Origin: Actinoplanes italicus | GTDB lineage: Bacteria; Actinomycetota; Actinomycetes; Mycobacteriales; Micromonosporaceae | Direction of reading: 5' to 3' | DNA: 64,000 bases | NCBI RefSeq assembly: GCF_003001815.1 | Contig: NZ_PVMZ01000012.1 | Coordinates: forward strand, 186,001-250,000 | Shown here: piece by piece, positions 53,242 through 62,597 of the stretch | Position numbering within the stretch: position 1 is the stretch's first letter | Layout of the letters: every line of letters starts with the position of its first letter | Program-made: the position numbers and the translations under genes | Notes under the pieces: model-generated | The model's input: the letters and a program-made list of their open reading frames with translations, nothing else | The model's database searches: none | What the model was told of the DNA's origin: nothing

Positions 53242-54218
53242 TCAGCCCTCCTTGCGGGTACGCGGGTCGAGGAACAGGTACACGACGTCCGCGAGAAGGT
53301 TCGCCACCAGCACCGAGATCGTGATGATCAGGAAGATGCCCTGCATGAGCGGGTAGTCGTTGGCGCCCAGCGCCTGGAAGAGCTGGAAACCGATGCCCGG
53401 GTACGAGAAGACGATCTCCACGAGGAACGTGCCGCCGACGATGAATCCGAGCGACAGGGCGAACCCGGACACGTTCGGCAGCAGCGCGTTGCGGGCCGCG
53501 TAGCCGAGGGCCACCCGGCGCTCCGGCAGGCCCTTGGCGTGCGCCACGGTGATGTAGTCCTCGCTGGAGACGGTCACCATCATGTTGCGCATGCTCAGGA
53601 TCCAGCCGCTGACCGAGGAGATCAGGATGGTCAGCGCGGGCAGCAGGCTGTGCTGGATGGCGCTCGGGATGAAGTACATGTCGAAGGCCGGGACCAGGCC
53701 GACCTCGGCGCCGCCACCCGACGGGAAGAAGCTGTCCGGGCCGGTGAGCAGGTAGATCGCGATGATGCCGAGCCAGAAGTACGGCACCGACGAGAAGAAC
53801 GTGGTGACCGGCAGCAGGCCGTCGGTCCACGAGCCGCGCCGCCAGCCGGCCAGCACGCCGAGCCCGGTGCCGATCACGAAGCTCAGGATCGTGGTGACGC
53901 CGACCAGCATCAGTGTCCACAGGATGCTGTCGGACAGCACCTCGGACACCGGGGTCGGGAAGAACGCGAACGACAGGCCGAGGTCACCGGCGAACAGCTG
54001 CTTCCAGTACTCGACGTACTCCGACCAGACGTTGCCGTTCTTGTCGATGCCGAACAGCACGTACAGCGACTCGATGGCCTTGGTGCTGAGCTGGCCCTGG
54101 TATTTGGTGATCAGGGCCTGCACCGGGTCGCCCGGGATGAGCCGGGGGATGAAGAAGTTGAGTGTGATCGCGGCCCACGCCGTGAACAGGTAGAACGCGA
54201 CACGCTGCAGGAAGAATC

Positions 54219-54222
<4 letters not shown>
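53242..54222 (-). CDS. ABC transporter permease (DppB/OppB-type)
   Basis: A 326-residue membrane protein. The N-terminus 'RFFLQRVAFYLFTAWAAITL' and 'NFFIPRLIPGDPVQ' are characteristic of DppB. The EAA loop is 'SEDYITVAHAKGLPERRVAL'. The GTG start overlaps the stop of the upstream ATPase in GTGA. It forms the translocation channel with the DppC-type subunit. Confidence 0.93.
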
Positions 54223-55325
<1,103 letters not shown>

Positions 55326-55361
55326 GCCGGGGTTCCTTCGCGCAGGAGTGGGCACTGGAGC

Positions 55362-55397
55362 GGGCTCCCCTCCCGGCGCGAACCGGGAGGGGAGCCC
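55362..55397 (-). terminator. 15-bp hairpin between the binding-protein and transporter genes
   Basis: GGGCTCCCCTCCCGG and its exact complement flank a 6-base loop, 14 bases after the binding-protein stop and 37 bases before the next start. This is a typical intra-operon attenuator or mRNA stabiliser in ABC operons. Confidence 0.75.
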
Positions 55398-55410
55398 CCT
55401 GTCAGAACGG

Positions 55411-57105
55411 TCAGGCGGCGGGCTTGAGGTTCAGGACCACCATCAGGGCGCCGGTCTGGGTGGGCTGTCCGGGCGCGTACGAGTCCGCGTCGGACGGCCA
55501 GCCGACCCACTTCTTGGTGCTGTACGCGGCACCGACGTTGTCGGAACCGATCGGCAGCATCGGGGCCTGCTCCACGAAGATCTTCTGCAGGGTGGCGAGC
55601 GCGGTCTTGCGGGTCGCCTCGTCGGTCGCGTTCGAGTAGGACTTCAGCGCGGCGGTCGCCTCCGGGCTGTTGAAGCGGCCGAAGTTGCCCTGCTGGGCCG
55701 GGGTGCCGATCGGCTTCATCAGGTCGCCGTCCATGACGGTCTGGTAGATGTCGAACGGCGTCGAGCCACCGTTGGTCCACCGCATGGTGGCGCCGAAGTC
55801 GCCCTTCTGCACGTTGGTGTCCCACACGTTCTGGTTCGGCTTCTCGACCGTCGCGGCGATGCCGATCTTGCTCAGGTTGTCCTTGATGATCTCAAGGGTG
55901 GTCTGGTAGTCCGACCACGGCGCCGGGTCGGTCAGGCTGATGGTGACCGGCTTGCCGGTCTTGTCCTTGAGGACGTCGCCCTCCAGCTTGTAGCCGGAGC
56001 TGGCCAGCAGAGCCTTGGCGCCCTCGACGTCGACCGAGAAGGTCTTGCCCTTGTACTCATCGGCGATGTAGGCGTCACCGGCGCCCTCCGGCAGACCGGT
56101 GACGCTCTTGATCTCCGGGTGGAAGTAGCCGGCCTCGGCCTGCTTGAAGATGTCCGTGCGGTTGATGACCATGTTCATGGCCTGGCGCAGCTTCGGGTCG
56201 TCGAACGGCTTCTTGGTGGTGTTGATGTAGAGGCCGTGGATGCCGAGCACGCCCGGAGCCCAGATCTTGTGGTTCTGCGGGTCCTTGGCGACGAAGGTCT
56301 GCTCGTAGTCCGGGATGAAGACGAAGCTCCAGTCCGACTGGCCGGTCGCGAGGGCCGTGAGCTGGGTGTCGTTGCCGGAGTACGAGGTGTACCGCAGCTC
56401 CTTGACCTTCGGCAGCTCCTGCCAGTAACCGCTCTCACGGGCCTCAAGGATGATGCCGGTCTGGGCCCACGTCTTGAGCACGTACGGGCCACTGCCGATC
56501 GGGTTCTTCACCGTGTCGGTGGCCGGGTCGGCGATCGCCGACCAGATGTGCTTCGGCACGATCGGGATCTGGCCGATGACCTTGTGGTGCGTGGTGAACT
56601 GCGAGGACTTGAAGGTCATCTTGACCTTGTTGCCGTCCGCGGTGATCTGGTCGTACGGGATGGCGAAGCTGTTGAGCGCGCCGTCCTTGCTGTCCCGGAT
56701 CATCGTGTGCGTGAAGACGACGTCCTCGGCGGTCAGCGGCTTGCCGTCGGACCAGGTGGCGCCCTCACGGATGACCAGGTCGACGGTCTTCCAGTCGGCC
56801 GACCACTTGATCTCGCTGGCCAGCCACGGCTTGAGCGGCTGGTCGGGCTTGGTGTTGTTCCACTGACCGAGGGTCTCGTAGATCATCCACTTGTAGCCGA
56901 GGTTCGACGACGACGACGACCCGATGAACGGGTTGTTGTTCTCGGTCTGGGTGCTGTTCGGCATACCGATCGACAGGAAGCCGGCAGCCTTGCCGTTCGC
57001 CGCGTTGTTCTTGTTGGCGGCGTTGGGCGACTCGCTGCAAGCGGCCAGACCGCCGGTGGCGAGCACGCCCGCCAGAGCAACCGCGAAAACTTTTCTACGT
57101 TGCAT
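55411..57105 (-). CDS. Extracytoplasmic solute-binding lipoprotein (SBP_bac_5 type)
   Basis: A 564-residue protein. The signal peptide ends in the lipobox 'GGLAACSES', so it is lipid-anchored outside the membrane. 'LKPWLASEIKWSADWKTVDL' and 'REGATWSDGKPLTAEDVVFT' mark the family-5 (peptide/nickel/oligosaccharide) fold. The neighbours GH1 and LacI suggest that the ligand is a beta-glucoside, as for cellobiose-binding family-5 proteins of Thermotoga. The start at 57105 follows CGAGGAGAAATCTCG; an ATG eight codons earlier overlaps that site. Confidence 0.9.
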   Translation of the reverse strand: MQRRKVFAVALAGVLATGGLAACSESPNAANKNNAANGKAAGFLSIGMPNSTQTENNNPFIGSSSSSNLGYKWMIYETLGQWNNTKPDQPLKPWLASEIKWSADWKTVDLVIREGATWSDGKPLTAEDVVFTHTMIRDSKDGALNSFAIPYDQITADGNKVKMTFKSSQFTTHHKVIGQIPIVPKHIWSAIADPATDTVKNPIGSGPYVLKTWAQTGIILEARESGYWQELPKVKELRYTSYSGNDTQLTALATGQSDWSFVFIPDYEQTFVAKDPQNHKIWAPGVLGIHGLYINTTKKPFDDPKLRQAMNMVINRTDIFKQAEAGYFHPEIKSVTGLPEGAGDAYIADEYKGKTFSVDVEGAKALLASSGYKLEGDVLKDKTGKPVTISLTDPAPWSDYQTTLEIIKDNLSKIGIAATVEKPNQNVWDTNVQKGDFGATMRWTNGGSTPFDIYQTVMDGDLMKPIGTPAQQGNFGRFNSPEATAALKSYSNATDEATRKTALATLQKIFVEQAPMLPIGSDNVGAAYSTKKWVGWPSDADSYAPGQPTQTGALMVVLNLKPAA

Positions 57106-57263
57106 CGAGATTTCTCCTCGGATTTTCATGCGGATTTCAATCGCCGGGTGAGAGGGGTGAATCAGAGGACGTGCGGCATCGCGTGACCGGCCATGGGCCG
57201 GCCCCGGGTGCCACCGATCACCAGCCGTCGGCGCGGCCGGTCGATGGTTATGGGGTTACGGGA

Positions 57264-58265
57264 TCAGAAGCTTGTGGACTCGCGGACCGTGAAGGTCGCC
57301 GGGATGATCGTCGGGCGGTTCGGCAGCGGTGTGCCCTCGAAATGGGCGAGCAGCGTGCGTGCCGCCGCCTCACCCATCTCGCGCATGGGCTGATGGACCG
57401 TGGACAGCGGCGGCTGGGTGTGCGCCGCCATCGGGATGTCGTCGAAGCCGACGACCGAGACGTCCTCCGGGATCCGCCGGCCTGCCTCCAGGAGCGCCTG
57501 CATGGCCCCGGCGGCGGAGACGTCGTTGTGGCAGAAGACGGCGTCGAACTCGACACCGTCCTCGATCGCGCGCTGGATCGCCTCGGCGCCGCGCTCGAAG
57601 GTGAAGTCGCCGAGCAGGATCCGGTCCTCGTCGATGGCGTGGCCCGCCTCGGCGTAGGCCGCGGCGAACCCGTCCCGGCGCTGCTGGGTGCAGCCGAACC
57701 GCGAGGGCCCGGTGATCATGAGCGGACGGTGCCGTCCGATCTCCAGCAGGTGCCGGGCCGCGACGCCGGCGCCCGTGTGGTTGGTCGTGCCGACACTGGG
57801 GATCTGCCCCGACATCTGGTCGCGGTCGTCGATGAGCACCATCGGCAGGCCACGGGAGTGCAGGGTGGCGATGTAGTCGAGGGTGCCCTCCGGCTCGATG
57901 ACCAGCAGCCCGTCGAAGGACTTGGCCGCCACCTGCGCGGCGAACTGGCGCATCGAGTCCTCACCGCGGTTGCAGGTGAAGAGCAGCAGGCCGTACTCCT
58001 CGGCCTCCAGGACGTCGACCGCGCCCTGCACGACCTCGCCCATCCAGGGCCAGGTCAGCGACGGAACGAGCATGGCCACCACCCGGGTGCGCCCGCGGGC
58101 GAGGTTGACCGCCCGGGCGCTGGGGACGTAGCCGAGCTCGTCGATCACCGCACGGACCCGCGCGGCGGTCGACTCGTCCAGCTCACCCTTGCCGTTGAGA
58201 ACCCGGGACACCGTGGTCTTGCTGACCTTGGCCCGGGCCGCGACATCGGCGATGGTGATCGGCAC
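57264..58265 (-). CDS. LacI-family transcriptional regulator
   Basis: A 333-residue protein. The helix-turn-helix is 'ITIADVAARAKVSKTTVSRV' with the hinge-helix 'YVPSARAVNLA'. The periplasmic-binding-protein-like effector domain runs from 'TRVVAMLVPSLTWPWMGEVV' to 'FDDIPMAAHTQPPLSTVHQP'. It probably senses cellobiose or another beta-glucoside and represses the operon downstream. The GTG at 58265 is chosen because GGAGGAGCGAGC lies before it; the longer frame reads through the operators at 58309. Confidence 0.92.
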   Translation of the reverse strand: MPITIADVAARAKVSKTTVSRVLNGKGELDESTAARVRAVIDELGYVPSARAVNLARGRTRVVAMLVPSLTWPWMGEVVQGAVDVLEAEEYGLLLFTCNRGEDSMRQFAAQVAAKSFDGLLVIEPEGTLDYIATLHSRGLPMVLIDDRDQMSGQIPSVGTTNHTGAGVAARHLLEIGRHRPLMITGPSRFGCTQQRRDGFAAAYAEAGHAIDEDRILLGDFTFERGAEAIQRAIEDGVEFDAVFCHNDVSAAGAMQALLEAGRRIPEDVSVVGFDDIPMAAHTQPPLSTVHQPMREMGEAAARTLLAHFEGTPLPNRPTIIPATFTVRESTSF

Positions 58266-58308
58266 GCTCGCTCCTCCGTTGTTGCTCCGGGGTTGCCCCG
58301 GCGTTTCG

Positions 58309-58331
58309 GAACCGGTTTCGGTACCGGTTTC
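58309..58331. promoter_or_regulatory. Tandem LacI-type operator upstream of lacI
   Basis: GAACCGGTTTC (58309-58319) and its copy GTACCGGTTTC (58321-58331) are near-palindromic 11-mers repeated every 12 bases, 44-66 bases before the lacI start. Such ACCGGT-centred sites are typical LacI/GalR targets, so the regulator should control itself. No similar sequence was seen before the binding-protein gene (57106-57263). Confidence 0.6.
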
Positions 58332-58377
58332 GGCAGTCAACAACAGTGAGGGCTGTCACGTCAACGTGCCGAGCGAC

Positions 58378-59244
58378 CTATTTCGATTTCAAGACGGTAA
58401 CCGAGCTTCGGAACACGCCCAGATTAGGAAGAACCACGCTCAGCGGGGCGTCGATCAACAGATCGGCATAAGGTTCTCCGCGCGTGACCCCGCGGTTGAC
58501 GATCGCGACCCTGATCCCGTCCCGGACCGCCCGCAGCACGAACCGGCGACCCGACATGACGGTCAGCGAGGAACCCAGGACCAGCAGCGTGCGCGCGCCC
58601 GCGACCAGCGAGAACGCCCGCGACACCCGGTCGGCCGGCACGGTCTCGCCGAAATACACCACGTCCGGCTTCAGCAGTCCGCCGCACGGCAGACAGTCCA
58701 CCACGGTGAACCCGTCCACTTCGGCGTCGTCCAGTTCCACGTCGCCGTCCGGGTTGATCGAGGCGGCCACCGCGCCGAACCCCGGGTTGGCCGCGGTCAG
58801 CCGCTCCTCCAGCTCGTCGCGCCCCGAGAGTTCGCCACAGCCCAGGCAGACCACTCGGGCGAGGTTGCCGTGCAGCTCGATCACGTCCCGGGCGCCGGCC
58901 GCCTGATGCAGCCCGTCCACGTTCTGCGTGATCACCCCGGCCAGCCGGCCCTCGTCCTGGAGCCGGGCCACCGCCCGGTGCCCGTCGTTGGGCCGGGCGT
59001 CGCCGATGGTCCGCCACCCGAGGTGGCTGCGCGCCCAGTACCGCCGCCGGGCCAGCGGGTCGCCGGTGAAGGTCTGGTACGTCATCGGCGAGCCGCGGCG
59101 GGCCGAACCCGACGGGCCGCGGTAGTCCGGGATGCCCGAGTCGGTGGACAGGCCCGCGCCGCTGAGAACCACCACGTCACCCTCGGCGATCCACGCGTCC
59201 AGCCGGGCCACCTGTTCCACCAACTCAAGGTCCATGCCGTCCAT
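58378..59244 (-). CDS. Sir2-family NAD-dependent protein deacylase
   Basis: A 288-residue protein. 'VVLSGAGLSTDSGIPDYRG' is the NAD loop, 'GVITQNVDGLH' the Asn/Asp pair, and His in 'VIELHGNLARVVCLGC' the catalytic base. Zinc is held by 'CLGCGE' and 'CLPCGG', and 'LKPDVVYFGE' follows. It removes acyl groups from lysines using NAD. An ATG three codons later (59235) is an equally possible start. Confidence 0.92.
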   Translation of the reverse strand: MDGMDLELVEQVARLDAWIAEGDVVVLSGAGLSTDSGIPDYRGPSGSARRGSPMTYQTFTGDPLARRRYWARSHLGWRTIGDARPNDGHRAVARLQDEGRLAGVITQNVDGLHQAAGARDVIELHGNLARVVCLGCGELSGRDELEERLTAANPGFGAVAASINPDGDVELDDAEVDGFTVVDCLPCGGLLKPDVVYFGETVPADRVSRAFSLVAGARTLLVLGSSLTVMSGRRFVLRAVRDGIRVAIVNRGVTRGEPYADLLIDAPLSVVLPNLGVFRSSVTVLKSK

Positions 59245-59341
59245 CGTCCCTCTGCCGGGTGACCGTGCGGCAACCCCGAACGGGTGGCGGCGGACGATTC
59301 GCCCGGTGCGGGTTGCAGGCCGTACGAGTAGGTTGACATTC

Positions 59342-59674
59342 GTGATCACGGTCGCGCAGCCGGCAGCCCGTCCCTGGGACGGTCAGCGGATTCTGCGTTT
59401 CCTGACCGGGCTGGCGATGCTGGCCCTGGCGGTCACCCTCCGGCTACCCGCACCTGCGGTTCCGGCCGCCGCGCCGGCTCCCGTGGCACCCGTCTCCGCC
59501 GCCGCGGCCGCCGTGGTCTCGGCGCCCGATCCGGAGGTCTACGAGACCGAGCGGATCGATGCGGCGCCGGTCGCCGAGCCGGTAGTGGCGCCCGCCACCG
59601 TGAGGTTCACCACGCGTATCCCGGACGGCGGAACCCTCGGAACGACCGGTTCCCGCGCACCCCCGGCTGCCTGA
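59342..59674 (+). CDS. Small Ala/Pro-rich exported or membrane protein
   Basis: A 110-residue protein. One hydrophobic helix ('RILRFLTGLAMLALAVTL') is followed by an Ala/Pro/Val-rich tail, so it is probably exported or anchored with a disordered outer part. The start is a GTG with TAGGTT seven bases upstream, a pattern of leaderless messages. No family recognised; low-complexity composition lowers confidence. Confidence 0.45.
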   Translation: MITVAQPAARPWDGQRILRFLTGLAMLALAVTLRLPAPAVPAAAPAPVAPVSAAAAAVVSAPDPEVYETERIDAAPVAEPVVAPATVRFTTRIPDGGTLGTTGSRAPPAA

Positions 59675-59724
59675 CGGTTGACCCCGTCCCGCCGGCCGTA
59701 GTTCCACCTACCTTGGGGTGCTCC

Positions 59725-60426
59725 ATGGAATCCGTCCTGCAGACCTTCATCAGCGCGGTGCCGCAGGCGACCGCCGTCTGGCTCGCCATCCTGCTCGCCC
59801 TGGCCGTCGCGGTCGCCGCCGCGTCGCTGCCCCGGGGCGTCACACTGCCCGAACCGGTCGCCGAGGCGAACCGGTTCGCCGACCGCCTGGAGGCCGCCGC
59901 GACCGACGCCGCCGAGGCCGCCGGTCGCCGCCGAGCCGAGTGGCTGGCCGCCCAGCAGGCCGTCGACGAGGCCTGGACGGCGTACGAACAGGCCTCCGAC
60001 GACGCCCGCCGGATCGCCGCCGCCACCGCGTTTCCCCTGATGAGCCGCCGTCGCAAGCCCGGCGAGAACGTCGACCGGCAGCGCTATCTGCACCGGGCCG
60101 CCACCGAGCTGTGCCGCACCCAGGACCTGTCGATCGCCCAGCTCAACGACGTCTTCGCGCACCGCGGCTGGAACCCCCGGCTGCACCCGGTCCAGCAGGA
60201 GGCGGAACTGCACAACGCCGTCCGGGCGCACCGCTTCGAGGCGTACCAGCGAGCGGTCGAGATCGAGCGGGCCGCCTGGCGCGGTGCCGAGGCCGCGGCC
60301 GAGGCCCTGCGCGGCCTGCGCGCCGAGGCGGCCGCCGCCCGGCTGCACGGCCCGGCCGAGGAGAGCACCGAGCAGCAGGTCTTCGCCGAGCACTGGACAC
60401 CGGCGGAACTCCCCGCCGCAGCCTGA
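59725..60426 (+). CDS. Membrane-anchored helical protein of unknown function
   Basis: A 233-residue protein. One transmembrane helix near the N-terminus ('AVWLAILLALAVAVAAASL') is followed by a long Ala/Glu/Arg-rich helical body likely to form a coiled coil ('ANRFADRLEAAATDAAEAAG'), and a conserved-looking core 'RYLHRAATELCRTQDLSIAQ', 'VFAHRGWNPRLHPVQQEAEL'. I recognise it only as an actinomycete hypothetical. It lies 96 bases before the App1-type gene in the same direction. Confidence 0.6.
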   Translation: MESVLQTFISAVPQATAVWLAILLALAVAVAAASLPRGVTLPEPVAEANRFADRLEAAATDAAEAAGRRRAEWLAAQQAVDEAWTAYEQASDDARRIAAATAFPLMSRRRKPGENVDRQRYLHRAATELCRTQDLSIAQLNDVFAHRGWNPRLHPVQQEAELHNAVRAHRFEAYQRAVEIERAAWRGAEAAAEALRGLRAEAAAARLHGPAEESTEQQVFAEHWTPAELPAAA

Positions 60427-60522
60427 TGTCCACCCTGGATCCGCCGACCGTTCCCAGCGGACCGTGACAACCGCCGGTTATCGTGGCCGGGCGGGTGGCA
60501 CGGAATCGGCAAGGAGGCGAAG

Positions 60523-61584
60523 GTGACGATTACTCCCGCGGGCGGGTCCTCGCCCGTGGTCCGGGTACACCGGGCCGCCCTGATCGAGGACGCCGTCCAC
60601 GAGATCGTCGAGCGGCGTCTGCGCGCCCGTGGCTGGAAGCCCTACATCACGGCCTACACCGGGTACGGCGCTCCCGGCTGGGCCCGCGTGATGGCCCGGG
60701 TGCTGCTGGCGCGGCCCGGTATGGTCCGCAGGCGCCGGGAGAAGGTCCGCGGCTGGCGCAGCTTCACCACCACCCCGGTGAGCAGCGCCCTGGTCCGCAT
60801 CGAGCTCGGCGGCATCGTCACCGAGGCCCGCACCGACCGCAGCGGCTATCTCGACGTCCGGGTCAAGGGCGACCTCGAACCCGGCTGGGGCAGCGCGAAA
60901 CTGTCCACCGAGGGCACCGTCCCGGTCGACGCCCCGATCCGGGTGATCGATCCGTCGGTCAAGTTCGGCGTCATCTCCGACATCGACGACACCGTGATGG
61001 TGACCACACTGCCCCGCCCGCTGCTCGCCGCGTGGAACACGTTCGTCCTCGACGAGCACGCCCGCGCGGCCGTCCCCGGCATGGCGGTCCTCTACGAGCG
61101 GCTCGTGCACGCCAACCCCGGCACGCCGGTGATCTACCTCTCCACCGGCGCGTGGAACGTCGCGCCCACCCTCACCCGGTTCCTGAGCAGGCACCTGTAC
61201 CCGGCCGGGCCGATCCTGCTCACCGACTGGGGCCCCACCCCGGACCGCTGGTTCCGCAGCGGCCGCGAGCACAAGCGCAAGTCGCTGCACCAGCTCGCCC
61301 AGGAGTTCCCGGACGTGCGCTGGCTGCTGATCGGCGACGACGGGCAGCACGACCAGGAGATCTACTCCGAGTTCGCCCGCGAGCACCCGGAGAACGTCGC
61401 GGCCGTCGCGATCCGCCGCCTGTCACCGACGCAGGCCGTGCTGGCCGGCGCCATCCCCGGCCCGTCGGAGACCGCCGAGGTCGTGCCCTCCGGCGGCAAG
61501 AACTGGTTCGCGGCCCCCGACGGCGCCGGTCTCTGGTCGCTGCTACGCGACACCGACCTGATTCCGAAAAAGGCGAACGGTTAG
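60523..61584 (+). CDS. App1-family phosphatidate phosphatase-like protein (HAD-type)
   Basis: A 353-residue protein. The catalytic DxDxT motif is 'GVISDIDDTVMVTTLPRP', as in yeast App1, a Mg-dependent phosphatidate phosphatase. 'VIYLSTGAWNVAPTLTRFLS' gives the Ser/Thr and 'HKRKSLHQLAQEFP' the Lys, with 'WLLIGDDGQHDQEIYSEFAR' as the closing acidic loop. An N-terminal all-beta domain precedes it. The GTG start follows AAGGAGGCGAAG. The physiological substrate in actinomycetes is not known. Its stop overlaps the small convergent gene by 4 bases. Confidence 0.88.
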   Translation: MTITPAGGSSPVVRVHRAALIEDAVHEIVERRLRARGWKPYITAYTGYGAPGWARVMARVLLARPGMVRRRREKVRGWRSFTTTPVSSALVRIELGGIVTEARTDRSGYLDVRVKGDLEPGWGSAKLSTEGTVPVDAPIRVIDPSVKFGVISDIDDTVMVTTLPRPLLAAWNTFVLDEHARAAVPGMAVLYERLVHANPGTPVIYLSTGAWNVAPTLTRFLSRHLYPAGPILLTDWGPTPDRWFRSGREHKRKSLHQLAQEFPDVRWLLIGDDGQHDQEIYSEFAREHPENVAAVAIRRLSPTQAVLAGAIPGPSETAEVVPSGGKNWFAAPDGAGLWSLLRDTDLIPKKANG

Positions 61585-61754
61585 GGTTTGTCCAGCTCAG
61601 GCTTGGTGCCAGACTCGGACACCCGGGCGTGCAACCGGCTCCGGATCTCGTCCGGCGTGTATGCCCTCCGCTTGCGCTCCGCCCGCGCGAGCACCGCGCC
61701 CGTCGCCGCGACTCCCGCCAGCCCCGCCAGTCCCGCTATCTTCCACCAACGCAT
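61581..61754 (-). CDS. Small membrane protein (57 residues)
   Basis: An open frame of 58 codons, 'MRWWKIAGLAGLAGVAATGA' at its start, with one N-terminal transmembrane helix followed by an Arg/Lys-rich cytoplasmic tail containing 'YTPDEIRSRLHARV'. The codon usage and the clear membrane-helix/positive-tail design support it. It is divergent from the YiiX-like gene (17 bases between starts) and overlaps the end of the App1 gene by 4 bases. Function unknown. Confidence 0.65.
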   Translation of the reverse strand: MRWWKIAGLAGLAGVAATGAVLARAERKRRAYTPDEIRSRLHARVSESGTKPELDKP

Positions 61755-61771
61755 CAGCCGAGAATAGACAC

Positions 61772-62422
61772 GTGGGAGCAGAACTCAGCCTCGATGAGGC
61801 CATCGACCTGACCCGTACGGGCGACATCTGGATCTTCCGAGGACGATCCGGGCCGGACCGGGCCATCCAGACCCTCACCAACAGCCCGGTGAACCACGTC
61901 GGCATGTCCCTGGTGATCGAGGACATGCCACCGCTGATGTGGCACGCCGAGCTCGGCAAATCGCTCCCGGACATGTGGTCCGGCAAGTTCCAGCGCGGCG
62001 TCCAGCTGCACGACCTGCGCGACGCCGTCACCGTCTGGGCCCGCCGCTACGGCCAGCGCGGCTGGCTGCGGCAACTCGACCCCGGCGTGACCCGGGCCAT
62101 GGAGGACAAGGCACTCAAGACCGTCGCCCGTCTCGACGGCACCCCGTTCCCGTCGACGTCCCAGCTCGCCGGCCGGTGGGTACGCGGCCGGGTGCCGCAG
62201 ATCCGGCTGCCGTGGCAGGACAAGCAGGTCAGCGAGGCCACCCTGGAGAAGGCGTACTGCGCCGAGGTGGTCGCGGTCACCTACGAGGACATGGGCCTGC
62301 TGCCACGCGGGCGCAAGGCCAACTGGTACGACCCGGGCCGCTTCTGGAGCGGCGACGAGCTGGAGCTCTGCCCGGGTTACTCCCTCGGCGAGGAGATCGC
62401 GGTCCGGGTTCCCGAGGCCTGA
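61772..62422 (+). CDS. YiiX-like permuted papain-fold (NlpC/P60-like) protein
   Basis: A 216-residue protein. 'GDIWIFRGRSGPDRAIQTLT' then 'NSPVNHVGMSLVIED' supplies the His of a permuted papain-like site, and 'KAYCAEVVAVTYEDMGLLP' the Cys. Such YiiX/YebB-type proteins are predicted lipid or peptide thiol hydrolases or acyltransferases. The start is a GTG with a TAGACA box just upstream, so it is probably leaderless. No signal peptide is seen. Confidence 0.75.
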   Translation: MGAELSLDEAIDLTRTGDIWIFRGRSGPDRAIQTLTNSPVNHVGMSLVIEDMPPLMWHAELGKSLPDMWSGKFQRGVQLHDLRDAVTVWARRYGQRGWLRQLDPGVTRAMEDKALKTVARLDGTPFPSTSQLAGRWVRGRVPQIRLPWQDKQVSEATLEKAYCAEVVAVTYEDMGLLPRGRKANWYDPGRFWSGDELELCPGYSLGEEIAVRVPEA

Positions 62423-62597
62423 CCTTCCCCGTTCCGGCGCCGGTCCGGCGTGCCTGCCGGCCGTCGGTCCGGTGCGGGGCGTCTCCTCGTGGCGGCTTCG
62501 GGTGGGCGGTCCGGTGCGGGGCGGGTGTCTTCTTGCGGCGGCAGAAAGACCCGCTCGGGTACGTCCTGAGCGCGCCCGTCGGCGGCAGGATGAACCC

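Noticed and set aside
57106..57263. LacI operator before the binding-protein gene
   Set aside because: No copy of the ACCGGTTTC motif found in this gap, so direct control from here is not supported by sequence.
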